DNA from: Bdellovibrio sp. SKB1291214
GTDB taxonomy: Bacteria; Bdellovibrionota; Bdellovibrionia; Bdellovibrionales; Bdellovibrionaceae
Assembly: GCF_002209355.2 (NCBI RefSeq)
Contig: NZ_CP106855.1
Location: 2,046,001 to 2,110,000 of the forward strand
Direction: 5' to 3'
Length of the DNA stretch: 64,000 nucleotides
The notes under the pieces were generated by a model that was not told the DNA's origin, ran no database searches, and was given only the letters and a program-made list of their open reading frames with translations. The first letter of the stretch is position 1. Every line of letters begins with the position of its first letter. Shown piece after piece: positions 16,751 through 24,071 of this stretch. The position numbers were made by a program, and so were the translations under genes.

Positions 16751-17461
16751 ATGAGCCATCAAGAATATAATGTACAAGGAATGACCTGCAATAAGTGCAC
16801 GGAGAAGATCTCTGCGGAACTTAGTAAGGATCCTCGTATTCACGATCTGAAAGTAACTTTGAATCCTCCGCGAATCCAATTTGATTCGTCTGAGGAGACA
16901 ACTGCTGCGCAGATCAATACTGCTCTCGCTCCGCTTAAAAAATATTCCGTGATCGATGGTGGAAAAGAAAATGCCGTGAAAGAAGAGCCCTTTGCTCTTT
17001 CTAAGTATCTGCCTTTGTTTTTGCTATTCGGATTAAGTGCCGGGGTCCCGGCATTGAACGCCGTCATCAATCAGGCCGGGTGGGGTCATTGGATGCCTCA
17101 ATTTATGGGGGTATCATTAATTGCTTTATCTTATTTTAAGTTATCAGATTTAAGTAAGTTCACTGAAGCATTTGCTACTTATGATCCCATTGCTATGAAA
17201 TTTAATGCGTATGGATTTATTTATCCTTTCTTTGAACTGGTAGCGGGGATTGGTTTTATTCTTGGGCTCTTCATCAACCCTTTGTCCGTGCTGGTGATCG
17301 CAATTTTATTGCCGACAACTTTTGGAGTCATTAAAGCTTTGCGAGAAAAACGCCAGTTCCAATGTGCGTGTTTGGGAACTGCGTTCAACTTGCCGCTCAC
17401 AAAGGTCACTATCGTTGAAAATATACTGATGATCGCGATGGCGTTGATGATGCTTTTTTAG
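16751..17461 (+). CDS. HMA domain fused to a MauE-type membrane protein
   Basis: Residues 1-70 are a heavy-metal-associated domain with GMTCNKC (C13 and C16 bind Cu(I)). Residues about 85-236 contain four membrane helices of the MauE/DoxX-like type, with the features YDPIA, YPFFELVAGIGF and a CxC pair in FQCACLG before the last helix. MauE helps form disulfides in methylamine dehydrogenase; stand-alone relatives are thought to act in thiol redox or metal handling. The CueR-type promoter and the HMA head indicate copper-induced expression and copper capture at the membrane. A stable fusion of both modules under CueR is the notable point. The ribosome site is ggagg before ATG 16751. Confidence 0.85.
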   Translation: MSHQEYNVQGMTCNKCTEKISAELSKDPRIHDLKVTLNPPRIQFDSSEETTAAQINTALAPLKKYSVIDGGKENAVKEEPFALSKYLPLFLLFGLSAGVPALNAVINQAGWGHWMPQFMGVSLIALSYFKLSDLSKFTEAFATYDPIAMKFNAYGFIYPFFELVAGIGFILGLFINPLSVLVIAILLPTTFGVIKALREKRQFQCACLGTAFNLPLTKVTIVENILMIAMALMMLF

Positions 17462-17529
17462 TTTCAGTTTGAGACGCATGAGATTTAAAATGGTCTATTG
17501 TTTAACGATGAAAATTCCGAATAATTGTC

Positions 17530-18177
17530 ATGCAGTACCATTTAGTAGGTTTTATAATTTTGGCTATCGTGCTGGTCGCGATCATTATCTTTCGAAGCTT
17601 CACTGATGATTCGAAAGCGCAAGACGAGTTAGATCGCTTTTTAAGTGAACCAAAATCTCCACGCCAAGTCGCCAGATTGTATGAACGTTACGTGGGGCAT
17701 CTTTTTGAAAAACAAGGTTATGATGTAGCCTATCTGGGGGCCCTTAAAGGGCATGCTGATATGGGCCGGGACATTATCGTTACTAAGCCCGATGAAATTT
17801 TGGTGATCCATACAAAATGTTGGGCCAAACGCCGAGTCGTTCACGACAACGACATCTATCATTTATTCGGAAAGATGTCGCATCTAAAGCTGACTTCAGA
17901 AGATCCCAACCGCAAAACAAGAGCGGTGATGTATTCAACTTCACAGTATTCAAGTTTGGCAAAACAAGCTGCAAGTGTTTTGGGTGTGGAAATCAGAACT
18001 GAGAAACTAAATCTTTCCTATCCGATGATCAAATGCAGTATCTCGCCAATTGGGGAGAAGGTTTACTACCTTCCCTTCGATGCCGTCTATGACCGAGTCA
18101 AGGTAAGCCGCCGCGACGAGTACTTCGTACGCACTGTTCATGAGGCGGTGAAAAAAGGTTTTAAGCGGGCCGGATAA
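17530..18177 (+). CDS. Membrane-anchored Mrr-like nuclease-fold protein
   Basis: One N-terminal membrane helix (residues about 4-22) is followed by a restriction-endonuclease-like (Mrr catalytic) domain: YERYVGHLFEKQGYDV with E52, GRDIIV with D81, then LVIHTKCW with K96. In Mrr enzymes the last motif is usually (E/Q)xK; here it is H94-T-K96, so activity may be altered or lost. The rest (IYHLFGKMSHLK and onward) fits the family's helical cap. The gene stands alone between cueR targets and a bidirectional terminator. Possible roles are cleavage of incoming or modified DNA at the membrane, or a non-catalytic scaffold. Confidence 0.75.
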   Translation: MQYHLVGFIILAIVLVAIIIFRSFTDDSKAQDELDRFLSEPKSPRQVARLYERYVGHLFEKQGYDVAYLGALKGHADMGRDIIVTKPDEILVIHTKCWAKRRVVHDNDIYHLFGKMSHLKLTSEDPNRKTRAVMYSTSQYSSLAKQAASVLGVEIRTEKLNLSYPMIKCSISPIGEKVYYLPFDAVYDRVKVSRRDEYFVRTVHEAVKKGFKRAG

Positions 18178-18202
18178 ACTAAGATTAAGCCGCAAAAATA
18201 AA

Positions 18203-18231
18203 AAAGCCCTGCCTGAAAAGGACAGGGCTTT
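18203..18231. terminator. Bidirectional terminator
   Basis: Stem AAAGCCCTG / CAGGGCTTT (18203-18211, 18223-18231) with an extra inner CCT/AGG pairing and a GAAA loop. A-run on the left and T-run on the right serve the convergent genes at 17530 and 18241. Confidence 0.85.
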
Positions 18232-18240
18232 TTACTTTAT

Positions 18241-18759
18241 CTATCTCGATTTAAGAGATCCGCCCAAATTTCCAAGAACTCCCAACTGTCCTAAAAGTTG
18301 TGTCGCAGCTGTGTAACAGTGGAATGAAACAACTTTGCCATCTTTGATTTTAAAAACGTCGAAACATGGCGTGCTCATTTTCTTATTCGTTGCTGGCAAA
18401 TCTCCCATCGGGAAACCCAGGGCACCTTTTTGGGTACCATTTAGTGATAGTTCAACAAAAACCGTGTCGCCCACTGTCCACATGCTGTAAAGCTCGCGGT
18501 GCATATCGGGGAAAGCCTTGGCATAGATGTCGACGACTTTGCCAGTCTCTTTGCCATAATAGTTAATCCCTGCAGAAACATCCCAGAAGTGACCGTCCTC
18601 AGCGAACAGGTCGGCGAAGGCTTTAGCGTCTTGTTTTTCAGCGATGGCATAAAGCTCACGGATGAATTCTTCATTTTTTGAATGACCACCGACAACTTCT
18701 TGACGGTTTGCAAGGCCAGGGGAAGCGAATGGATTTACGGATTCGATTTGGTTGTACAT
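18241..18759 (-). CDS. SnoaL/NTF2-like protein
   Basis: A 172-residue protein whose residues 28-155 have the cone-shaped NTF2/SnoaL-like pattern: FIRELYAIAEKQDAKAFADLFAEDGHFWD, a middle FPDMHRELYSMWTVGDTVFVEL and a C-terminal FDVFKIKDGKVVSFHCYTA. The family includes polyketide cyclases and many small enzymes of unknown substrate. An aaggag ribosome site precedes ATG 18759. It lies 30 nt downstream of a truncated SDR gene on the same strand, so the original operon probably encoded an SDR plus this protein, and the front of that operon is now lost. Confidence 0.8.
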   Translation of the reverse strand: MYNQIESVNPFASPGLANRQEVVGGHSKNEEFIRELYAIAEKQDAKAFADLFAEDGHFWDVSAGINYYGKETGKVVDIYAKAFPDMHRELYSMWTVGDTVFVELSLNGTQKGALGFPMGDLPATNKKMSTPCFDVFKIKDGKVVSFHCYTAATQLLGQLGVLGNLGGSLKSR

Positions 18760-18789
18760 ATAATTCTCCTTTTAAATTTACTTAAATTC

Positions 18790-19479
18790 TTAAACTTGAG
18801 TCATGCCGCCATCGACGACGAGTTCGATGCCTGTGACATAGCTGCTGTCATCGGACGCTAGGAATAAAACGGCTTTGGCGATTTCATCTGTGGAGCCTGG
18901 TCTGCCTAATGGGATTTGTGCAGAGGCTTGTGTTGCGAATTGATCGATTTGTTCTGGAGTAAGGCCAAGCTCTGTTTGATAACCTTCAGTTGGTACTAAT
19001 CCTGGCACAATTGTGTTCACGCGAATTTTACGATCTTTCAAATCGTTGGACCAACCACGAGCTAATGAGCGGATAGCAGCTTTCGTTGCAGCGTAAATCC
19101 CGTCTGTATTTTCAAAAAAGATCTCCTGACCAGCATGGTGAGTTCCTGGAGGATATAAATGTGCAATTAAATGTGCACTTTTAAGTTCATTTTTGAAGGT
19201 AAAGGATCTTTGGCCTGTCATTGTCGTTAAAAGGTTAATTTCTTCGATAACCTGAATTGAGGAGCGGTGATCACTTTTTGTGCCAGGATAGTAGAGAATT
19301 TGTTTTACGGATTTTGAAAGAGAATCATGACTCTTGTTGAGTATTGCAAAGTGAGGACCGATTCCAAACAGCGGTCTCTCTTGACAACTCTTGCTGAGAA
19401 GTTTGAGGAAATGTTCATCACGAAGAGCATATCCAACAAAGATTACGGTGGTGTATTCTTTCGGCTCGGCTCCTCCCAC
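18790..19479 (-). pseudogene. Chimeric ORF: SIR2-like fragment fused to the 3' half of an SDR dehydrogenase
   Basis: Residues about 127-229 are a clean C-terminal half of a short-chain dehydrogenase: catalytic YAATK (Y129, K133), IRVNTIVPG, IPLGRPGSTDEIA and SSYVTGIELVVDGG. The Rossmann TGxxxGIG half and the catalytic Ser are missing. Residues about 8-85 instead resemble the end of a SIR2-like domain (TTVIFVGYALRDEHFLKLL); residues 86-126 were not recognised. The frame starts at GTG 19479, just after an in-frame TGA in a hairpin. The fusion cannot be a working SDR; it marks the left scar of the island. Whether the fusion is expressed is unknown. Confidence 0.75.
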
Positions 19480-19578
19480 GAATGCGCATCACGCGCATTC
19501 GTCCCGAAGCCGGGGCCGTTCGCTCGTCAGGCCATCCGGGCCTGCCGCATTTGATCGAACGCTCCCCCGGAGCATTCG
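19478..19578. repeat. GC-rich cluster of hairpins
   Basis: Three strong inverted repeats lie within 100 bp: 19478-19487 with 19493-19502 (10 bp, perfect), 19528-19533 with 19539-19544 (6 bp, perfect) and 19556-19564 with 19570-19578 (9 bp, one mismatch). Each has a 5-nt loop. A weaker CCCG/CGGG pair lies at about 19503-19513. The base composition is clearly richer in G+C than both flanks. No T-run follows, so these are not simple terminators. Confidence 0.7.
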
Positions 19579-19599
19579 ACCAAACGACGCTCTCTCTTC

Positions 19600-19617
19600 T
19601 TCGAGTCCTGCTACCCC
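19600..19617 (+). repeat. 18-nt copy of the tRNA-Gln 3' end
   Basis: TTCGAGTCCTGCTACCCC equals the T-loop to acceptor end of the tRNA-Gln gene at 33855-33926 (there 33856-33873 on the opposite strand). The match is exact over 18 nt and then stops on both sides. It lies between the hairpin cluster and a recombinase-like gene. The orientation is inverted relative to the tRNA copy. Confidence 0.7.
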
Positions 19618-19629
19618 GCAGACGCACAA

Positions 19630-20250
19630 ATGCCTTGCGGAGATTTAGCTGGCTTAGATTGTTTTGTTTTTTTTAGGAAAAGTGGATGTCCAACCCCATC
19701 AATAAGCAGGAATTGGCCGCCCCTTGATATTATTAAGTTTTTTCGAAAAGGTAACCCCATAATTTCCGATGAAATTGCGGTTTTGTACTGCCAGGGCATG
19801 TCAATCACCGACATATCTGCTCGTACTGGGATTAAGAGACATACTGTTTGGAAGACGCTTAAACGGCTTAAGAAAGAATCCAGCTCTGAAGTTTCAGTTC
19901 CTTATGACAGATGGCGTAAAGGTAAGAAGCGCACAGGGGCTCGACCACCATTTGGGTTTTGTATTTTGGAAGGGGAGCTTGTCCGTGACCCAAAAGAGTA
20001 CCCAACACTTCTTTTGATTTTCAGTCTTTGGACCAAGGGGACATCAGTTACTTCCATCGTCAATCTGCTTGGGGAAAAGGGACTGCGATCGCGTACGGGT
20101 AAACAGTGGAGTTATCGAGTTGTTCAATCGATAACCGAAAGAATCGAATCAAAGGAATTGGTCATGATGCAAAGTAAGCTTTGGTTCTCAGATGAATATT
20201 TAAAGGGAATTAGTACAAATAGTAGAAATAAGCCATTCAAAAAAGAATGA
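19630..20250 (+). CDS. Recombinase-domain protein without a catalytic domain
   Basis: Residues about 45-80 form a resolvase-type helix-turn-helix (ISDEIAVLYCQGMSITDISARTGIKRHTVWKTLKRL). Residues about 100-180 match the Recombinase domain of large serine recombinases (PFGFCILEGELVRDPKEYPTLLLIFSLW, then LLGEKGLRSRTGKQWSYRVVQSI). The N-terminal resolvase domain with the nucleophilic Ser is absent, as are the zinc ribbon and coiled coil. The first 40 residues look unnatural and no ribosome site precedes ATG 19630, so the true start may be internal or the gene may be broken at the scar. It could be a DNA-binding relic or a repurposed regulator of the two genes after it. Confidence 0.65.
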   Translation: MPCGDLAGLDCFVFFRKSGCPTPSISRNWPPLDIIKFFRKGNPIISDEIAVLYCQGMSITDISARTGIKRHTVWKTLKRLKKESSSEVSVPYDRWRKGKKRTGARPPFGFCILEGELVRDPKEYPTLLLIFSLWTKGTSVTSIVNLLGEKGLRSRTGKQWSYRVVQSITERIESKELVMMQSKLWFSDEYLKGISTNSRNKPFKKE

Positions 20251-20264
20251 TAAGGAAGGTTAAC

Positions 20265-20468
20265 ATGAATCTAACAAATCTCGTTTCTTGGTGTATTGGA
20301 ATCATTTTGGGCTGGTCAGCAGTAAGCAACATTGATTTAATTCAACAGTCCATATTGCGTGCTCAGGCAAAGTTAATTTATGAATCGCGCACGGCCACAT
20401 GGGGTTCTCCTAAATTTCTAGTTCAACATAAGGAACAACGGGAAACTGGAAACGTCGGAGCAAAATAG
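20265..20468 (+). CDS. Small protein with one membrane helix
   Basis: The start is ATG 20265, after aaggaagg with 5-nt spacing. Of 67 residues, about 6-25 form one hydrophobic helix (LVSWCIGIILGWSAV), followed by a polar tail. It begins 14 nt after the recombinase-like gene and ends 20 nt before the DUF4238-like gene on the same strand, so the three are probably co-transcribed. No family was recognised. A single-pass protein next to a DUF4238-like protein could be an effector, an anchor or an inhibitor; the sequence does not decide. Confidence 0.65.
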   Translation: MNLTNLVSWCIGIILGWSAVSNIDLIQQSILRAQAKLIYESRTATWGSPKFLVQHKEQRETGNVGAK

Positions 20469-20488
20469 TAAATGCAGGCATCTAGCGC

Positions 20489-21256
20489 ATGAAAAATAAT
20501 CATTACATTTCGAAATTTCTGACACAACGCTGGCGCAGCCCAGGGTTGCCTTTGTGGCATTATGATTTTAAGAAAAAACATTTCTCCGATAAACATTCTG
20601 TCGACAGACTCTTCGCAAGAAGAAATCTGTGGTCAGATCAAATTGAAGATTTTTTGCGAGACAATACCGAAAATTTCTCACCGACGTTTCTCGCTGGTCT
20701 CGAAGCGGGTGCCCAACCCGCGTGGGATGAGTACAAAGCGCTTTTTTTATTGATTCTTTTTCAGGCTGCTAGAGTAAGTCATGCACAGACTGGGCATTCA
20801 AATCTCTCTGCCCTAAGTATTTTTTCTTCTAAAAAGCTGGAGGCGCTCGCTCTGGCTGCTAAGCAGACAAGAGAGTTAATTGGATTCAGACTGCCAAATG
20901 ATTTGAGATTCTTTTTTCCGGAAACAGGAATCTTTCCGTTTCCGGTTGATTGTGGCGGCTATTTTGAATGGATATTTGCACTCCCTATAAGTGGAACATT
21001 TTGTCTTGGATTGGTACCCCAGTCTGTAGATCTAAATCTTTTGCGGGCCAAAATTAGCTATTCTCATCTTGCGGCTTGGTCGGTGGGCACCTCCAAGTTT
21101 TGCAGTAAAATTGTTATCCATCCAGATCTCTATTCATATAAAAATAGCCTACAAGAATTGGAATCTAAAATTGTTGAATGTCGGAGCTTTACTGACGCTC
21201 AAAGTGAGTTAATAAACCAAGTTCATTCTTTAATCGGCCTTGGTCTGTCTATTTGA
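20489..21256 (+). CDS. DUF4238-like protein
   Basis: A 255-residue soluble protein that begins NNHYISKFLTQRW, then LPLWHYDFKKKHF. DUF4238 proteins start with NHY(V/I)P-x-F and a short beta-hairpin of this type, followed by a helical body like the one at 80-130 here (AWDEYKALFLLILFQAAR). The function of the family is not established. It is the last gene of the three-gene cassette beside the island scar. The weak ribosome site and ATG 20489 start are acceptable because the conserved NHY motif follows at once. An independent hypothetical protein is the alternative call. Confidence 0.65.
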   Translation: MKNNHYISKFLTQRWRSPGLPLWHYDFKKKHFSDKHSVDRLFARRNLWSDQIEDFLRDNTENFSPTFLAGLEAGAQPAWDEYKALFLLILFQAARVSHAQTGHSNLSALSIFSSKKLEALALAAKQTRELIGFRLPNDLRFFFPETGIFPFPVDCGGYFEWIFALPISGTFCLGLVPQSVDLNLLRAKISYSHLAAWSVGTSKFCSKIVIHPDLYSYKNSLQELESKIVECRSFTDAQSELINQVHSLIGLGLSI

Positions 21257-21420
21257 TTTTATATAAATCATTAATAAAGAGATACCATGACCGCAAAGTT
21301 TGTTGATATCTACACATTAAGTCACCGGACAGCTTGTATCAGTTTGTATTTCTCCTGTTTTATCCTCTTTTTTAAGACGGAGTAGCTTGTTTGAGCTATT
21401 AATTCTGAATGGAGGTTAAA

Positions 21421-21954
21421 ATGACTCAAAGAATTCTATTAGCGGGAATATTTATATTATTCGCTTTCCATTCACGTGCAGAAACTGGTTCGCGCAGTAT
21501 TGAGCCATATCACGCCCGACCTTATAGTGTGCAATTTATAGATGAAATGAGCGCACACCATGAGGGTGGGGTAGAAATGGCAGAGATGGCAATATCAAAG
21601 GCTTATCACTCTAAGTTAAAAGAAATGGCAAAGATGATGAAGCAAGCCCAGCAAGAAGAATTAGCGAAGATGGCTGATTGGCGAGTGCGCTGGTATTCAT
21701 CAAGTCCTAGTTATACCTATATGGGTGCCGAAATGGATATGTCCAAACTTGAGAAGCTTAGTGGACCAGAATTTGATATAGCTTTTTTAGATACAATGAT
21801 TATGCATCACCCTGGAGCTATTTTTCTAGGAAGAGAAGCTGCAGGAAGATCTGAAAAGTCTGAGATTCGTGCATTTGGGAAGAAAATATCAAATGCCCAA
21901 CAAAAAGAATTAAATGAGATGCGCAAAATGAGAGACAATTGGACAAAGCAATAG
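21421..21954 (+). CDS. DUF305 family exported His/Met-rich protein
   Basis: The start is ATG 21421, with ggagg 6 nt upstream (an earlier in-frame ATG at 21409 overlaps that ribosome site). The signal peptide ends SRAE. Two repeats of the DUF305 signature are present: FIDEMSAHHEGGVEMAEMA and FLDTMIMHHPGAIFLGREA. These helical units supply paired His and Met ligands, and the family is strongly linked to copper resistance islands. It is expected to bind copper in the periplasm. It is the first gene of the resistance block, convergent with the RND operon. Confidence 0.85.
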   Translation: MTQRILLAGIFILFAFHSRAETGSRSIEPYHARPYSVQFIDEMSAHHEGGVEMAEMAISKAYHSKLKEMAKMMKQAQQEELAKMADWRVRWYSSSPSYTYMGAEMDMSKLEKLSGPEFDIAFLDTMIMHHPGAIFLGREAAGRSEKSEIRAFGKKISNAQQKELNEMRKMRDNWTKQ

Positions 21955-21993
21955 GCATCATTAGGCCATATTCAATGGCCTAATGACTTCAAT

Positions 21994-22419
21994 TTAGTGG
22001 TGAGAGTGTTCGCTTTTATTTTCTGTTTGGTTCTCGAACTTCAGAGGAAGTTTATAAACAGCATCGTTACCCACCGCTTTTTCGCGAACTGCTTTGATCA
22101 CAATCTCACTGTCTTGCGAATATTTTTTAGTCGGAACACAATGAAAGTGATCTTGCATTACGGTGCAATTAAAAGGAATTTGTACCTTTTTAGCGCGCGC
22201 AAAAACTTTGGCACTAGAATCTTTTGTTGTAGAATTCTGAAAATTCATATCTAAAAGATAAACATGTGCACTCTGATCTTTGTCTAAAACTAGTTCTGTA
22301 TGAAAAGCTCCTGGCATTTCAATCTTGCCGCCGTGAGGACCAGGCTTGTCTCCACCATGTGCGCTTGCTAACGTAGGAGCCAGGGTGAGCGTCAGAATTA
22401 AGTGTCGAATAAAGTTCAT
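21994..22419 (-). CDS. Exported His-rich metal-associated protein
   Basis: A signal peptide of about 20 residues (ASA-HGGDKPGPHGGK) leads into a 120-residue mature protein with His clusters at both ends: HGGDKPGPHGG at the start and SEHSHH at the stop. Two Cys (FNCTVMQ, FHCVP) lie about 15 residues apart. It is the last gene of the minus-strand RND operon, 13 nt after the TolC-type gene. The terminal His clusters and location suggest a periplasmic metal chaperone or buffer. No known domain is named with confidence. Confidence 0.75.
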   Translation of the reverse strand: MNFIRHLILTLTLAPTLASAHGGDKPGPHGGKIEMPGAFHTELVLDKDQSAHVYLLDMNFQNSTTKDSSAKVFARAKKVQIPFNCTVMQDHFHCVPTKKYSQDSEIVIKAVREKAVGNDAVYKLPLKFENQTENKSEHSHH

Positions 22420-22432
22420 TGATTTCTCCTTT

Positions 22433-23665
22433 TTAGATAAGTTCAGTTATTTTCGCATTTACTATTGTGATATCTCGTTCCAGCTCGATCATCCTGCGCT
22501 TTGCTTCGAATAAAGATACCGTGGCAGTTTGAAGATCCGGCGAGTTTTTGATTCCGCGCTTATATTCTGACAGTGTCATTTCGTAATACTTTTGGGCAAA
22601 CATGAGTCTTTGTTGCTGATGTATTTTAAGCTTTGCTAGACTTTCTCTAGTAGTTAACAGGTTTCGTAAATCTTTTTCTATTTCGAGACGGGTGTTCTTT
22701 TTGTCAAACTGTTGAGTTGAAACTCCATAGTTTGTTGCTTGATGACGATAATAGCTTGAAAAGCCAGAAAAAAGATTCCAACTCAAAAGCAATGCGAACC
22801 TGGATTCTGTACCATTCAATGGATCTGAATACTCTGGAGTTATTCTGCCATAGCTAGCTTCGAGATCTAAGAACGGTAAAAACTCAGATCGTTGCTGAGT
22901 TACCTTCGCATGAGATATCTCTTCAAGTTGATCTTGTTTTTTAAGAGATGGATTGTTTTGAAGCGCCGTTTCAATATTTATTTCAATACTATTTATATCA
23001 AATGATTCTCGATCTGAAACTGAACTTTCAGAGATATTTAATCCTGTAAGTGTACTAAGCTCTTTGTTAAGTCGTTCTATTTCAGCTTTGATGGATTCGC
23101 GTTCATTCAAAATATTATTTTCTTCTAGATCAATCTCAATACTGTCGACGTTTGAAGTAAGTCCTGCATTGATTTTCTTCTGTGCCATCTGTCGTTGTTT
23201 ATTTAAAAAATCAGATTTTTCATCAAGAATAGACAGGTTTTTTTTATTGGCAAGAAGACTATAGTAAGTTTCGCGTAACTGACGACGAAGGGCGCGGGTT
23301 TTTACATCTAGGTCTAATTGTGCAATTTGGAACTCGCTATTAGAGATTGTCCTCAATGAGGAGTCTTCTCCTCCACGGTATAGATTCCATCGACCGCTCA
23401 CGTAGCCTAGATATCCTTCGCTAGGTTCTTGAATGGTTTTATTTTCAGCGTATCCACCATTTAAGGAAATTTGCGGAAGAAAATTTCCAAATTGAGATTG
23501 TGCCGTCGCTTTTTGCGCCTTCACCGTTGCTTCAAGCGAACGAATTTGCGGATTGGAAGATAGCATTTGGGCTTCAAGGGAAGCCAAAGTTGATCCTTCA
23601 TTAGCAAATGCAGAAATAAAGACCAAAATGAATTGTGTAAAGATTAAAAGCGACGTCACCCTCAT
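22433..23665 (-). CDS. TolC-family outer membrane efflux channel
   Basis: A 410-residue protein with a signal peptide (cleaved near SAFA-N) and the long-helix pattern of outer membrane factors in two similar halves: LRRQLRETYYSLLANKKNLSILDEKSDF in the first and LEIEKDLRNLLTTRESLAKLKIHQQQ in the second. Conserved pieces such as FLPFLDLEASYG and LLLSWNLFSG mark the beta-strand region. It lies 3 nt after the small metal-associated gene and downstream of the RND pump, and should provide the outer membrane exit for it. The length is close to that of CusC/CzcC proteins. The organisation predicts a metal efflux complex. Confidence 0.88.
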   Translation of the reverse strand: MRVTSLLIFTQFILVFISAFANEGSTLASLEAQMLSSNPQIRSLEATVKAQKATAQSQFGNFLPQISLNGGYAENKTIQEPSEGYLGYVSGRWNLYRGGEDSSLRTISNSEFQIAQLDLDVKTRALRRQLRETYYSLLANKKNLSILDEKSDFLNKQRQMAQKKINAGLTSNVDSIEIDLEENNILNERESIKAEIERLNKELSTLTGLNISESSVSDRESFDINSIEINIETALQNNPSLKKQDQLEEISHAKVTQQRSEFLPFLDLEASYGRITPEYSDPLNGTESRFALLLSWNLFSGFSSYYRHQATNYGVSTQQFDKKNTRLEIEKDLRNLLTTRESLAKLKIHQQQRLMFAQKYYEMTLSEYKRGIKNSPDLQTATVSLFEAKRRMIELERDITIVNAKITELI

Positions 23666-23668
23666 AGA

Positions 23669-24070
23669 TTACTTCTCCAAAAGAAATTTAAAACTGTCGG
23701 TTTTGCCCGAGTGCTGTGCCTTGATATCAAGGTCAGCGCGATAGGCACCCTTAAGATCTACTTTGGTTGCAAATGCTTTACCGTCATTGGTGAACGTCAA
23801 AGCCTGAGGTTTTCCTTTTGGCGTTTTTGCAGTTCCAGTTAACTTTACATCTGCAATTTTCAAATCTTCTCCAGAATGCGCTAACGGAAAGAATTGAATC
23901 GAGTCTCCGGAAACCAGCATTTCCATATTAATTTCTTTGCCAGCTTTGACGATTCCACCATGTTGGGCTTTAATTTGGCCCGGGATTTCGTCATGGCCTT
24001 CGTGCGCGATTGAATTAACACCGAAAAATAAAATGCTAGATAGCGCGATCGTTAAAAACTGTTTGTTCAT
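23669..24070 (-). CDS. Exported His-containing protein, CzcB N-domain-like
   Basis: The start is ATG 24070, with ggaga upstream, rather than the in-frame start 21 nt earlier. After the signal peptide (SIAHEGHDE) the mature protein is about 110 residues: HEGHDEIPGQIKAQHGGIV at the front, then a beta-sandwich with LTGTAKTPKGKPQALTF. The front half resembles the extra domain seen at the N-terminus of some CzcB/CusB adaptor proteins, but the helical hairpin and lipoyl parts of an adaptor are absent. It lies between the pump and channel genes, the slot where an adaptor is expected. It could be a metal-loading subunit. Confidence 0.72.
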   Translation of the reverse strand: MNKQFLTIALSSILFFGVNSIAHEGHDEIPGQIKAQHGGIVKAGKEINMEMLVSGDSIQFFPLAHSGEDLKIADVKLTGTAKTPKGKPQALTFTNDGKAFATKVDLKGAYRADLDIKAQHSGKTDSFKFLLEK

Positions 24071-24071
24071 T

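Noticed and set aside
19418-19676. Arg/Ser-rich open frames on both strands across the GC-rich hairpin cluster.
   Set aside because: They reflect high G+C content and inverted repeats; no ribosome site and no domain. Listed as hairpin repeat instead.
21257-21408. Searched for a MerR or CsoR operator before the DUF305 gene.
   Set aside because: No dyad of either type was found; its regulation stays unknown.
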